Shown: positions 1 through 7,688, counted from the stretch's first letter. The stretch: DNA of 64,000 bases from Allorhodoferax sp032337135 (GCF_032337135.1 NZ_JAVXZZ010000005.1:1-64000); one strand, 5' to 3'. Numbers and translations are program-made. Notes: generated from the sequence alone by a model not told the origin.

Positions 1-18
1 TCCTCCCAAGAAAAACAC

Positions 19-654
19 ATGAACACCGAAGGACTCATCCTCCAAGCACTGCCACCGATCGAAATTGCGATGTTCGACGATGCGCAGTTCCACCACGAAC
101 CCCGCATGCGCTTGCTGCAGCGCTGTTTCCACGACCTGCGCCGGCAGAAGGACTCCTGGGCCGCCATGGGCATGATGGGCGCCAAAGCCCGCGCCGAGGC
201 CCACACCGGCCCCCACCTGGGCGAAGTACTGGCCCGCGCCACGCTGCCCCGCGCCACCCTGCACCCACGACACGATGTGCAGATCCGCACCGCACATACC
301 CTGGCCAACGACCTCGGCACCGTTGTCGCAAGCCTGGGCGACATGTGCGGCCCCAGCGAAGTGCCTGACGGCGGCATCCTCTGGTGTGGCCTGGGCACCG
401 ATGAACTGCCATCCCGGCTACAGATCGTCAACGACCAGGTCTGGCTCACGGCGGTCTATGACCCGATCAAGGACGCGCACAACCCGCTCAACCGCCTGGG
501 CTCCGTGCGGCCCCTGCACGGTGGCATGGAGGTCGCGTGCGTGTTCTGGACCATGCCCATACCGACACAGAAAGCTTTCTATAGAATCCAGGAAATTGCC
601 GAACTCGCCCATTGGGCGCTGCGTCAACCCAAATACGCGCCCCAAGCCAGCTGA
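19..654 (+). CDS. Hypothetical protein, 211 aa
   Basis: An open frame starting at an ATG 6 nt after a purine-rich AAGAAAAAC stretch. The protein is soluble in appearance, with no signal peptide or membrane segment and no motif I recognise. It has several Met and His residues near the N-terminus and Gly/Trp-rich stretches around residues 115-125. It lies directly upstream of the hfq-like gene on the same strand with 36 nt between stop and next ATG, so the two may be co-transcribed. No function is proposed. Confidence 0.7.
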   Translation: MNTEGLILQALPPIEIAMFDDAQFHHEPRMRLLQRCFHDLRRQKDSWAAMGMMGAKARAEAHTGPHLGEVLARATLPRATLHPRHDVQIRTAHTLANDLGTVVASLGDMCGPSEVPDGGILWCGLGTDELPSRLQIVNDQVWLTAVYDPIKDAHNPLNRLGSVRPLHGGMEVACVFWTMPIPTQKAFYRIQEIAELAHWALRQPKYAPQAS

Positions 655-690
655 TGCTGGTTCGTGCAAACCAAAAACAGAGCAACTGCA

Positions 691-948
691 ATGAAATCGA
701 CACCCAAAGAAGCAGGCACCAAGACCGCGCCGGACCTGCAGACCCTGTTCCTTGAGCAATTGATGAAGACCCGCACACCGGTGTCGTGCTTTCTGGTCAA
801 TGGCGTGCGCCTGGGCGGGACGATCGAGAGCATGGATCGTTACACCATCCTGATCACCAACACCCGCGGTGGCAGTGCCCCCCAGTTGGTCTACAAGGCA
901 GCCATCTCCACCATCTGCCCCGAGAGCCGCGCCCCTGCTCGCAGCTGA
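691..948 (+). CDS. hfq: Hfq-like RNA chaperone
   Basis: An 85-residue Sm-fold protein. The Sm1 region reads PVSCFLVNGVRLGGTIESMD, matching the classical Hfq pattern of [20 protein letters not shown], and the Sm2 region reads QLVYKAAIST where Hfq has MVYKHAIST. Hfq hexamers bind sRNAs and A-rich mRNA leaders. Two oddities are visible: the conserved His of the Sm2 YKHAIS motif is Ala, and there is an insert (RGGSAP) between the two Sm motifs. A GTG at 664 would add nine residues; the ATG at 691 is preferred because it starts nearer the conserved core. The normal host Hfq is chromosomal, so this is probably an accessory copy acting on the element's own transcripts, which carry many structured leaders. 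Confidence 0.88.
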   Translation: MKSTPKEAGTKTAPDLQTLFLEQLMKTRTPVSCFLVNGVRLGGTIESMDRYTILITNTRGGSAPQLVYKAAISTICPESRAPARS

Positions 949-1000
949 GTAGACGGCACTGACCGGGCGCACTGCGCCTGGTCTACCGAGCGCGAACCCT

Positions 1001-1534
1001 ATGGGAAAACCTGTCCCTTCGAGCGACGCATTGGGCCTGTGGTGGCCCAAGCCGAGCGAACCGCATTTTCTACACGTCGTTGGCCACCCGCAGGGTGCCA
1101 TGACGATGTGCGACTTCCCACAACTGGTCACCAAAGGGCATGTTTTTCAGGCCGCACCGGTGATCCTGCTCTACGGCAAGCACTGGAAAAAGAACAAGGG
1201 CTTCGGTGTGAGCCACATCCTCGAAGAGCACCACAATGAAATTCCGCTGGTCAAGAAGCTCGGCCGCGTGGTGTCGACCTGCCCCAGGCATCCCACCCCG
1301 GCCGCGGTGAGCGCTGTGGCCCAGTTCGTGGCCGACATCTGTGCCAGATATGCCGATATCGCCTGTGAATACGCGGGCATGCGTGGCGACCACCGCCCGC
1401 TCATCATCAAAAGCCGCAAGGGAACCGTGGTGCTGGAGTACCGCCAGTGCAATGAGACCGCCAGCCCCTACTACTCGGTGGTGACGGCAATGTCATCCAC
1501 AAAAGCAAAGGGCACCGTGATAGGTGCCCTTTAG
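1001..1534 (+). CDS. Possible PBECR-like nuclease domain protein
   Basis: A 177-residue protein. The segment ILLYGKHWKKNKGFGVSHI followed by LEEHH resembles the start of phage/mobile-element nuclease domains of the PBECR group (Barnase-EndoU-ColicinE5/D-RelE fold), where a G-x-x-HI-x-x-xH motif supplies a catalytic His. A later VLEYRQCNETASPYYSVVTAM strand fits the C-terminal beta hairpin of that fold. This assignment rests on motif resemblance only. The last codons overlap a perfect 10-bp hairpin. The upstream gap holds a GC-rich hairpin around 960-985. It is close to hfq and CRISPR but no functional link is shown. Confidence 0.55.
   Translation: MGKPVPSSDALGLWWPKPSEPHFLHVVGHPQGAMTMCDFPQLVTKGHVFQAAPVILLYGKHWKKNKGFGVSHILEEHHNEIPLVKKLGRVVSTCPRHPTPAAVSAVAQFVADICARYADIACEYAGMRGDHRPLIIKSRKGTVVLEYRQCNETASPYYSVVTAMSSTKAKGTVIGAL
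1507..1532 (-). terminator. Hairpin, probable terminator of the CRISPR transcript
   Basis: Perfect 10-bp inverted repeat AAAGGGCACC / GGTGCCCTTT with a 6-nt loop. Read on the minus strand it is followed by TGCTTTTG, a moderate U-rich tail, so it could end transcripts coming from the effector gene and array. It also covers the stop of the plus-strand gene. Confidence 0.55.
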
Positions 1535-1786
1535 CAAGCTGAGTTCGACAGTCGGAACATCCCTTAGTTCGAAGAGTTCGGGAACAGGTCTTGCGACCAC
1601 CACTGCCAAGACGCCCCGGTCGACGTCGTGCCAAACTGAGTGGGCCAATGAGTCCGGTACAGCCCCCCAAATGTTCTTGCAAGAACCAGCGGTGCGAAGT
1701 ATACCAATCGGTAAACCGTTCGTCAAAGGCTCTTGCTGCCCGACAGATATGAGCGCGAGGAGATGGACAACACTCATCCCCGCCAT

Positions 1787-1955
1787 GTTCCGTTAATTTT
1801 GAGCCAACGGACAGGCCACTAGACCTTCAGCGCGCCTCTGCAGCACATGCTCGTCGTTCCGTTTACCAGCCAACGGACAGGCATCTAGCCTAAGTTGAGA
1901 GAAACCGCACCTTGGGCACTGTTCCGTTTACCAGCCAACGGACAGGCATCTAGCC
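1787..1955 (-). CRISPR. Minimal type V CRISPR array, three repeats, two spacers
   Basis: Two identical 35-bp repeats at 1856-1890 and 1921-1955 (plus-strand start GTTCCGTTTACC, end GGCATCTAGCC) and a degenerate 39-bp copy at 1787-1825. Spacers are 1826-1855 and 1891-1920, both 30 bp and unrelated to each other. On the minus strand each repeat ends with a hairpin CCGTT-GGCTGGTA-AACGG followed by AAC next to the spacer, the arrangement expected for a type V 5-prime crRNA handle. The degenerate repeat is at the end distal to the effector gene, as expected for the trailer end, so array and gene share direction. Repeat 3 lies 10 nt past the effector stop, leaving no room for a separate leader. Read-through from the gene is likely. 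Confidence 0.93.
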
Positions 1956-1965
1956 TCTAGTTTAC

Positions 1966-3744
1966 CTAAGTCGTTGTCATTGCAACGGTTTGCACCGTTC
2001 GCAGCACGAAATTGCGCGCATTTGTCGCGGCGTTTTCGTCCTGGTCATGCACCTGTCCACAGCCCTCGCAGGTGAACATCAAGTCCTCGATCTTTCCATG
2101 CACATGCCCGCAAGCGCAACAGGTACGGGTGTTGTCCGTGGCAGGAACGGACACGAGATCCACCTTCTCGCGCGTGGCCGTCTGCTCAATGGCCAGCCTC
2201 AGTTCACTGGGGGCTGCCCACGTACGGTGCCGGCGCGCGGTCAAGGCCAGTTCATTGTCTTCGCCCTGCGCATTGCTCGTCGCTGCAATCATGCGAAAGT
2301 CGGTATCCACCAAGCCAATCAGCCCTGCCTCGCGAACCAAATTGGCGGCGGCATTGCGGTACAGGTGCTTGCGATGATCGACGGCCTTGCGCCGGATGTG
2401 ATGCGCCTGCAAGGCCAGCTTGTGGGCATGGCGTGCGTATTCCTGCATCCGCTGAGCGAATTCAACACCCAGCACCGCATCGGCTTTGGCATGGGCCTCG
2501 CACAGATCCATGAGCAAAGAGGCGTAAGCACCCTTCGCGCGCCGCACCCTTCCAACCAGACGGGTGAACCAGGCGTCTGCATCGAGGGCAGACACCGCCT
2601 CGTCGGTCATGGCAGACCGGAACCAGGCCTGAAAATCGTTCGAGAGCGCATCGAGCTCGCCACGGATGCGATCGGCGCGCTCCATACGACGGATCCAGTG
2701 TTCATCCAGCGTGACGAACCGCACCTTCTCGCCAAGTTGCATGGTGGCCACCCGCAAGGCCTTGTTGCCTTGGCCATCACGCACCAGGCGGAACCCAAAA
2801 TCCACACCGGCAGCCTTCTCGGGCAAGGCCGGCAAGGGCTCGTTGTCACCTTCCTCCCGGCTGAATGTGAAGACGATCTTCCACTCAAACTGCGACACAT
2901 GCTTGGTCCGGGCGAGGGTCACGGTCTTCAGTGGCGCATCGCCCGGAAAATCCCGCCCCTGGTGCATCGTCACCAAGAAGCGCAAGGTCGGGATGCTCTT
3001 GTCCTCGGCTTTGTCCCCAGCGCGCACCGTGATGATCCTGCGTACACCGCCGTCGGACTTCTCTGCCTTCATGTGCGAACCCAAGTCCGCTGCGGTCGGT
3101 GCCTCGATCTTCAACAAGGAAGTCGAGCCGCCATAGATCTTGGCAAGACTGCCGCCGTCCACCGAAAACCGCACCCCCATTGAGCCCTCGCCGTCGAATC
3201 GGTGAAAACGAAGCGTGCGCCCCTCTTTCATGGCCTTGACGCGCGCAACGTCGAACCTGGCCAACACCGTTTCCGAGTGGCACCACCACAGGTTGCAATC
3301 CGCCACTGCGGCCTTGACCTTGGCGCGTCGCGCAAGCTCTGCAGCTTCAATCAGGGGTTTGGCTGCAGCCTTGGCCCGGTCTTTGATTTCCTTCATGGAC
3401 CCGCGCACAGCCTTCAGTCGTGCACTGGCATCCTTGATTGCCTGCGCGTAGTTCGGTGCGGCGTCGCTCTTCTTGGTGCGTTTGGCTGCCCGGTCCTTGT
3501 TGCGCGCCTCGATGAGCTGGTCGATCAGGGCCTGCTCGGAGTCGCCCTGGGCCTGCAGCGTCGCCAACTCGGCATCACTGTCGAGCAGTGCCTTGCGGTA
3601 GGACTCGCGCGCCTCGTTCTCGATCTCCACGAGTTGGTTCCACAGCCGGTTCTGTGCCAGGAATACCTGCGTTGCATGCTCCTGCGCCGCTTGGCCGCCC
3701 ATGAGACGTGCCCCGAAAGTCCGCACCGTAACCACTTTTGCCAC
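1966..3744 (-). CDS. cas12m: Miniature type V CRISPR effector, Cas12m-like
   Basis: About 592 residues from a GTG at 3744 preceded by GGAGG with 5-nt spacing; a longer frame from 3807 would begin inside a terminator and is rejected. Numbering from this start: an N-terminal helical half with a Lys/Arg-rich coiled stretch (about 80-150), RuvC-I with GVDFG (Asp315), a long helical insert, an RuvC-II-like strand GLVDTDFR (about 477-484), a zinc finger with C542/C545 and C559/C562, and RuvC-III DENAATNARN (Asp569). Aligned without gaps to the usual VVIEDLDLR of TnpB/Cas12 proteins, the catalytic Glu position is Val. Length, zinc finger, adjacent array and absence of cas1/cas2 fit type V-M (formerly V-U1) effectors, which bind DNA and silence transcription without cutting it. 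A TnpB of IS605 type is usually near 400 residues and would have no array. Confidence 0.85.
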   Translation of the reverse strand: MAKVVTVRTFGARLMGGQAAQEHATQVFLAQNRLWNQLVEIENEARESYRKALLDSDAELATLQAQGDSEQALIDQLIEARNKDRAAKRTKKSDAAPNYAQAIKDASARLKAVRGSMKEIKDRAKAAAKPLIEAAELARRAKVKAAVADCNLWWCHSETVLARFDVARVKAMKEGRTLRFHRFDGEGSMGVRFSVDGGSLAKIYGGSTSLLKIEAPTAADLGSHMKAEKSDGGVRRIITVRAGDKAEDKSIPTLRFLVTMHQGRDFPGDAPLKTVTLARTKHVSQFEWKIVFTFSREEGDNEPLPALPEKAAGVDFGFRLVRDGQGNKALRVATMQLGEKVRFVTLDEHWIRRMERADRIRGELDALSNDFQAWFRSAMTDEAVSALDADAWFTRLVGRVRRAKGAYASLLMDLCEAHAKADAVLGVEFAQRMQEYARHAHKLALQAHHIRRKAVDHRKHLYRNAAANLVREAGLIGLVDTDFRMIAATSNAQGEDNELALTARRHRTWAAPSELRLAIEQTATREKVDLVSVPATDNTRTCCACGHVHGKIEDLMFTCEGCGQVHDQDENAATNARNFVLRTVQTVAMTTT

Positions 3745-3794
3745 TACACCCTCCAGTGAATTCCACGCCGGTAATGTACCGGGCTCGTGCGGGC

Positions 3795-3823
3795 AAAAAA
3801 AAACCACCGCAGAGCGGTGGTTT
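3795..3823 (-). terminator. Rho-independent terminator after the radC-like gene
   Basis: Inverted repeat AAACCACCGC / GCGGTGGTTT with a 3-nt loop, followed on the minus strand by a run of nine Ts. It separates the radC-like unit from the Cas12m-like gene, so the latter must have its own promoter in the about 50 bp between; I see no convincing one. Confidence 0.85.
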
Positions 3824-3868
3824 CAGGATGGGAAGAAGCAAGGGGCTGGCGTGGAGCCGCCTGGTCGG

Positions 3869-4531
3869 TCACATCAATCCGGACTCGCACATCGAGCGCG
3901 CGCCGCAGCTGCCGACAATCACATGGTCCATCAAATCGACGTCGATGTGGGACAGCGACATACGAATCTTCTGCGTCAGGGCCTCATCGGCCCTGGACGG
4001 CGTCAGATCCCCGCTGGGGTGGTTGTGGTAGAGGACGACCGCGCAGGCATTGTGGGCCAGTGCAGCACGCAGGATCTGGCGTGGGTAGACGCTGGTTGCA
4101 TTCACGGAGCCACGGAACATTTCGACGTCGGCCAGCAGACGCATCTGCGCATCGAGAAACAGCACACCGAACACCTCGTAGGGGAGGTGGCCGATGCGCA
4201 GGCGCAAATAGCCCTTGATGGCATCGGGCGAAGCCAGGACATCACGGGCGCGCAGTTGGCTGGCGAATGCCCGCTGCAGCAGCTCCTTGGCCACACTCAG
4301 CTGAGGGTAGGCAAGGTACTCGCCGCGGCATTCGGACACGCCCGCAACACCAGGCACAGCCGTGTGGTCGGCGTCCAGGCCGAAAACCTCATGGAGAGAC
4401 TTGTTGGCCAGCAAGGCCACCGCTTGGGGGCCACACAGGGCCGACAGCAGTTCGCTATCGGTCATGCCGGCTGCGGGAACGATGGCGGCGCCCGTAGCGC
4501 CAGAGGAGAGCATGGAAGGGTTGGTAGACAT
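3869..4531 (-). CDS. radC: RadC-like JAB/MPN (JAMM) domain protein
   Basis: A 220-residue protein with the metal-binding signature HNHPSGDLTPSRAD in its C-terminal half, the JAMM motif of RadC/MPN proteins. RadC-type proteins are common on plasmids and genomic islands; their activity is poorly defined, although the fold is a zinc-dependent isopeptidase fold. The N-terminal helix-hairpin-helix of long RadC proteins is only partly recognisable (a MTDSELLSALCGPQAVALL segment). The ATG at 4531 is chosen over 4582 because the upstream part would run into the leader. The gene is preceded by a complete leader (4635-4712) and a bipartite hairpin (4563-4602), so it heads a native transcription unit. 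Confidence 0.85.
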   Translation of the reverse strand: MSTNPSMLSSGATGAAIVPAAGMTDSELLSALCGPQAVALLANKSLHEVFGLDADHTAVPGVAGVSECRGEYLAYPQLSVAKELLQRAFASQLRARDVLASPDAIKGYLRLRIGHLPYEVFGVLFLDAQMRLLADVEMFRGSVNATSVYPRQILRAALAHNACAVVLYHNHPSGDLTPSRADEALTQKIRMSLSHIDVDLMDHVIVGSCGARSMCESGLM

Positions 4532-4562
4532 TCTTGGATTCCAGGTTGAAGACCCAAGACGG

Positions 4563-4602
4563 ACTACTGGCCCCAGGGGCAAGTGTCGCCCTGGGCAGTT
4601 GA
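4563..4602 (-). promoter_or_regulatory. Bipartite hairpin element before radC
   Basis: On the minus strand: CTGCCC-A-GGGCGA, loop, TTGCCC-CTG-GGGC. Outer GCCC/GGGC stem, 1-by-3 internal loop, inner GGGC/GCCC stem. It lies about 30-70 nt upstream of the ATG. Confidence 0.7.
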
Positions 4603-4634
4603 AGCATGGTCACCGGAAGGTGGCGACCGTTGAG

Positions 4635-4712
4635 ATATGAGTTCCCCTATGGGGAGTGGGCATTGCGCCCGAAAGAGCCTCGATTGTATCGAGCTTGGCT
4701 GACCGACCGCAA
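4635..4712 (-). promoter_or_regulatory. Promoter and 5-prime leader, copy L1
   Basis: Minus strand: -35 TTGCGG, 18-nt spacer, -10 TACAAT (4683-4688), then GGCTCTTTC, hairpin GGGC-GCAAT-GCCC, hairpin TCCCC-ATAG-GGGGA and AACTCATAT. It drives radC and faces away from the AbiE-like promoter. Confidence 0.8.
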
Positions 4713-4737
4713 TGGGCCGCACTGCCCACCGGTGAAC

Positions 4738-4790
4738 TTGCCGTAACTATGCATGCGCCGTAGAATCTACGCGCACATAGAACTCTACAC
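4738..4790 (+). promoter_or_regulatory. Promoter with tandem operator-like palindromes for the AbiE-like pair
   Basis: -35 TTGCCG (4738-4743), 17-nt spacer, -10 TAGAAT (4761-4766). Two related palindromes overlap the -10 and start site: GTAGAATCTAC (4760-4770) and TAGAACTCTA (4779-4788). AbiEi-type antitoxins repress their own operons through repeated sites, which fits. There is no clear Shine-Dalgarno before the ATG at 4800. Confidence 0.75.
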
Positions 4791-4799
4791 GCACGCAGA

Positions 4800-5885
4800 A
4801 TGGCGACAGTCCAAGACCTGATGGCTTCCATCAAGGGGCATAACGCCCCCACGCTGATCCGCATCGGTGAGGGGCAAGAGCTCGTATTCGAAGCCCAAGC
4901 CCTCAAGAACACCCGCGATCTGCGCTTTCTGATGGTGGAAGCAGCGTACGCGTTGAACAAGGCACCCGACCTTCAGCGCGCAAGCATCGCGGTCAAGACC
5001 GGCTCCACGCTATCGCAGCATGCCATCCAGACGGAAATTCAGCAGTTCCTTGCCCTGTGCCAGCCACCGATCGCCAATCGCCTGCAAATCGTCGATCTGC
5101 GCACCAAAGGTAGCGACACGCACTATTGGTCCAACGAGGTCTTGAGTCGATACCTGGACGAAAGCCAGCCCCCAAAACCCACCAAGGCCAGCCAGGAAGC
5201 CGTAATCGCCACCCTGCTGCAACGGTACTTGCGCGGGAATCTGCCCGGGCTGAGTCTGGAGGATCTGGCAAAGCAGACTGGTGCCGGCATCGCCACGGTG
5301 TACCTCGCCATCCAGCGCTACCAGACTTGCATCGAACGAACGCCCCACGGTGGCAAGATGCTGCTGCGCCTGCACCACTTCACCCGCAATGACTGGCGCC
5401 AATGGATTGAGCGCAGCAACCGGCTCTCCAGCGTGCATTTCATCGACCGCTCGGGCATGCCGCGCAGTGCCACGCGGCTGGCCAAGGCCCTGGCCCGGCT
5501 GCAGCGCGATGATCTGGCCATCGGCGGCATGATGGGGGCCATGCACCACCTCCCGGCACTCGATGCCACCGCCGCGCCACAGCTGGACATCCTGCTTCAT
5601 GGATCGCCGCGCGCCGACCTATCGTTCATCGAACAGATCGACCCCGGGTTGAAGCTGACCAAAGACCCGCACGATCCCGCGCACGTCGTGGTGCACTTCA
5701 TTGACAGGCCGCAATCGCTGTTTGAGCGTGAGGGAGAACACAACTGGGGAGCTTTACCGGACTGCATCGCCAACATGCAGCGGGCACGCCAGACCCACCA
5801 GGTCGAGGATGCGATCAATCTGATCCGACAGGCACATCAGGCCGAAACGAACGGCACTACAAGCCAGCAAGGGAGCGGCAAGTGA
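4800..5885 (+). CDS. AbiEi-like HTH regulator / antitoxin candidate
   Basis: A 361-residue protein with a predicted helix-turn-helix around residues 152-175 (SLEDLAKQTGAGIATVYLAI). The frame overlaps the next gene by 4 nt (stop at 5885, ATG at 5882), and that gene codes for a nucleotidyltransferase-like protein. The pair therefore resembles type IV AbiEi/AbiEii toxin-antitoxin operons, where AbiEi is a DNA-binding autorepressor. The protein is longer than a typical AbiEi (near 200-280 residues), so it may instead be a distinct regulator with an AbiEi-like job. The palindromes over its promoter support autoregulation. The family assignment is inference. Confidence 0.6.
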   Translation: MATVQDLMASIKGHNAPTLIRIGEGQELVFEAQALKNTRDLRFLMVEAAYALNKAPDLQRASIAVKTGSTLSQHAIQTEIQQFLALCQPPIANRLQIVDLRTKGSDTHYWSNEVLSRYLDESQPPKPTKASQEAVIATLLQRYLRGNLPGLSLEDLAKQTGAGIATVYLAIQRYQTCIERTPHGGKMLLRLHHFTRNDWRQWIERSNRLSSVHFIDRSGMPRSATRLAKALARLQRDDLAIGGMMGAMHHLPALDATAAPQLDILLHGSPRADLSFIEQIDPGLKLTKDPHDPAHVVVHFIDRPQSLFEREGEHNWGALPDCIANMQRARQTHQVEDAINLIRQAHQAETNGTTSQQGSGK

Positions 5886-6787
5886 CCCAGATCCTCAACG
5901 CCAATGCCGTTCTGCACCGACTCAGCCGGGAGCTGCCCGCGGCCTGCCGCGACCAGGTCATCATCGTTGGCAGCTTGGCCGCCGCAGCCCAACTCATTGC
6001 AGGCGACGAAACCGAACTGCGTACCAAGGACATTGACGGGATGATTGCACCCAGTGCCTGCGTGGTGGCCACCGGGTCAAGCTTGGCCACCACCTTGCTG
6101 GAGCGGGGCTGGCAGGCACAGGTCGACACCGACCGGTTTGCCCACCCGGCCGATGCCATGACCCCTGACGACAAATTGCCCGTGGTACGCCTGCGCCCAC
6201 CCGGCAAGGACAAGGACGAATGGTTCCTGGAGCTGCTCGGTGCGCCGCCCGTGCTGGCCGCCGACGCACAAGGCCGCACACGCCGCTCGGAGCGCGTGCA
6301 AACACCCTCCAGCGACTTCGAGATCCCCAGCTTTGCCTACCTCGGGGTGACCCAATTCCGCCCGGTGCGCCACGAGAGCCAACTGCTGCTTGCGCGAGTC
6401 GAGATGATGGCGCTGTCCAATCTGCTGCACCACCCCAGCATTACCGATGGACGCATGCACGAGCCGATGGATGGGCTACGAATCAAGCGCGCCAACAAGG
6501 ACCTCGGACGTGTCATTGCATTGGCGGTGCTGAGCGATCTGCAGGTCGAGGATGTGGTGCGGGGCTGGCCAGCCCTTTGGCGCCAAGCCATGCAGGAGCT
6601 CGATGCGCCGGCGCAAACCGTGGAGATGCTGCGCAGTGTCAACGCGGGCGTTCACCAGTTGCTGCAAAGCCCCGACGATCGCATGGAAGCCTTGCACGCA
6701 CTCAACAACGGGCTGCTGTCGAGCCGCCCCTGGACTGACCAACAGCTGGAGATAGCCATTCGACGCTACCTGCTGTGGGTTGAATGA
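5882..6787 (+). CDS. AbiEii-like nucleotidyltransferase-fold protein
   Basis: A 301-residue protein. Near residues 27-55 it has VIIVGSLAAAAQLI followed by RTKDIDGMI, a G-S...D-x-D arrangement typical of the nucleotidyltransferase fold in AbiEii/MNT-type toxins (usual forms are GG.A...T.DiD). Such enzymes transfer nucleotides to tRNA or protein targets and cause growth arrest. It is translationally coupled to the HTH protein upstream (overlap of 4 nt). A strong minus-oriented terminator follows at once, between it and the convergent gene. Most of the C-terminal half is helical and unassigned. Confidence 0.65.
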   Translation: MTQILNANAVLHRLSRELPAACRDQVIIVGSLAAAAQLIAGDETELRTKDIDGMIAPSACVVATGSSLATTLLERGWQAQVDTDRFAHPADAMTPDDKLPVVRLRPPGKDKDEWFLELLGAPPVLAADAQGRTRRSERVQTPSSDFEIPSFAYLGVTQFRPVRHESQLLLARVEMMALSNLLHHPSITDGRMHEPMDGLRIKRANKDLGRVIALAVLSDLQVEDVVRGWPALWRQAMQELDAPAQTVEMLRSVNAGVHQLLQSPDDRMEALHALNNGLLSSRPWTDQQLEIAIRRYLLWVE

Positions 6788-6789
6788 GC

Positions 6790-6832
6790 AAAAAAAAGCC
6801 CCGCCACCAATCCGAAGATCAGGGCGGGGCTT
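6790..6832 (-). terminator. Rho-independent terminator between convergent genes
   Basis: Inverted repeat AAGCCCCGCC / GGGCGGGGCTT, with a run of seven or eight Ts on the minus-strand exit. It ends the minus-strand gene at 6864 and may also stop plus-strand transcripts. Confidence 0.85.
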
Positions 6833-6863
6833 AGTCGATGGGGTGTCAGCGGCCGGTACCGGT

Positions 6864-7652
6864 TCAGCTGCAGGTGGATTCCAGAATGGAGGTTCCCGGC
6901 GGAGAAACACCCGGGTCCAGCACCATGCACAGACAGGCATCTACCTTCGGCTCATCCGCGGTGCCCAGCATGTCGATGGCATGGGCCGCAGGCAACTGGT
7001 TTTGGCTACCGGTAGCGATCTGCATGGCATGCTGGTGCAGCGCCAACGGATCGGAGACCGTCACGAGGATGGACACATTGCGCGCCTTGCTGCGAGCAAA
7101 GCAGGAAGCGCCCTTGGCATCGACATCCAGACGCAGCGCGGGCTGCAAGGCCGGGGATGCTGGGGCAGACGTGCGCGGCTTGACGCGTTCTTCCAGGTAG
7201 AGCTGGTAGGAGGCATCCAGCGCTTCGAAGACATTGACGCCGTGCTGGTCGCACCAATGGCGAATGTCAGCCAGCAAACTGGCCGCCAAGGATTGGCGAC
7301 CATCGTCCGGATCGACATCTGCCAGCGGCGCGTAGAGCTCCGTCATCAGATCGATGCGCGCAGCGCGCGCCTGCAGCGTCGCATCGCCGTCGGGCAACAC
7401 ATCGACCGGTGCCAGGTGCCGCGCATTTGCAAACAGCTCCAGCTCGAACGAGGTGCCATGCACATCGACCACCTGAAAGCAGTTCGTGTCCTCAAACGTC
7501 AGGGGCTGGTCATCGAACACAGCGGATTCATCTTTGCCGCACCAATACAGCGTCCATTGCTGGCCGTCAGAGTGCAAGGCATTGACTTCAAACCCGTCAA
7601 TCCGGGCGGTAGCGCACGCTTCCAAGAGCGCAAACAGGGTAGTGGTTTTCAT
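6864..7652 (-). CDS. Hypothetical protein, 262 aa
   Basis: Starts at an ATG at 7652 preceded by CGAAAGGCC. No signal peptide or membrane segment. The protein is acidic, with a Trp/Cys-containing N-terminal beta-like part (WTLYWCGKDE) and a helical middle. No family recognised. It is the only gene of a unit defined by leader L2, a bipartite hairpin and the terminator at 6790-6832, so it belongs to the backbone gene set. Confidence 0.8.
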   Translation of the reverse strand: MKTTTLFALLEACATARIDGFEVNALHSDGQQWTLYWCGKDESAVFDDQPLTFEDTNCFQVVDVHGTSFELELFANARHLAPVDVLPDGDATLQARAARIDLMTELYAPLADVDPDDGRQSLAASLLADIRHWCDQHGVNVFEALDASYQLYLEERVKPRTSAPASPALQPALRLDVDAKGASCFARSKARNVSILVTVSDPLALHQHAMQIATGSQNQLPAAHAIDMLGTADEPKVDACLCMVLDPGVSPPGTSILESTCS

Positions 7653-7688
7653 GAAAGGCCTTTCGAGAAGAAAAGCCCAAGACACGCA

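Noticed and set aside
1695..1722. Possible further CRISPR repeat (CGGTAAACCGTTC)
   Set aside because: Shares only about ten bases with the repeat core and in the wrong orientation; spacing does not fit.
1493..1786. Minus-strand frame of 97 codons starting just after the degenerate repeat
   Set aside because: It begins at the terminal repeat, has no ribosome site and runs through the 1507-1532 hairpin; more likely the array trailer.
1990..3183. 397-codon plus-strand frame opposite the effector gene
   Set aside because: Shadow frame of a GC-rich gene; no ribosome site and no protein-like motifs.
1966..3744. Reading the effector as an IS605/IS607 TnpB
   Set aside because: Too long for usual TnpB, no TnpA, no transposon ends seen, and true direct repeats with equal 30-bp spacers lie next to it.
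1966..3807. Longer start of the effector gene at 3807
   Set aside because: The first 21 codons would lie in the radC terminator; the GTG at 3744 has GGAGG at proper spacing.
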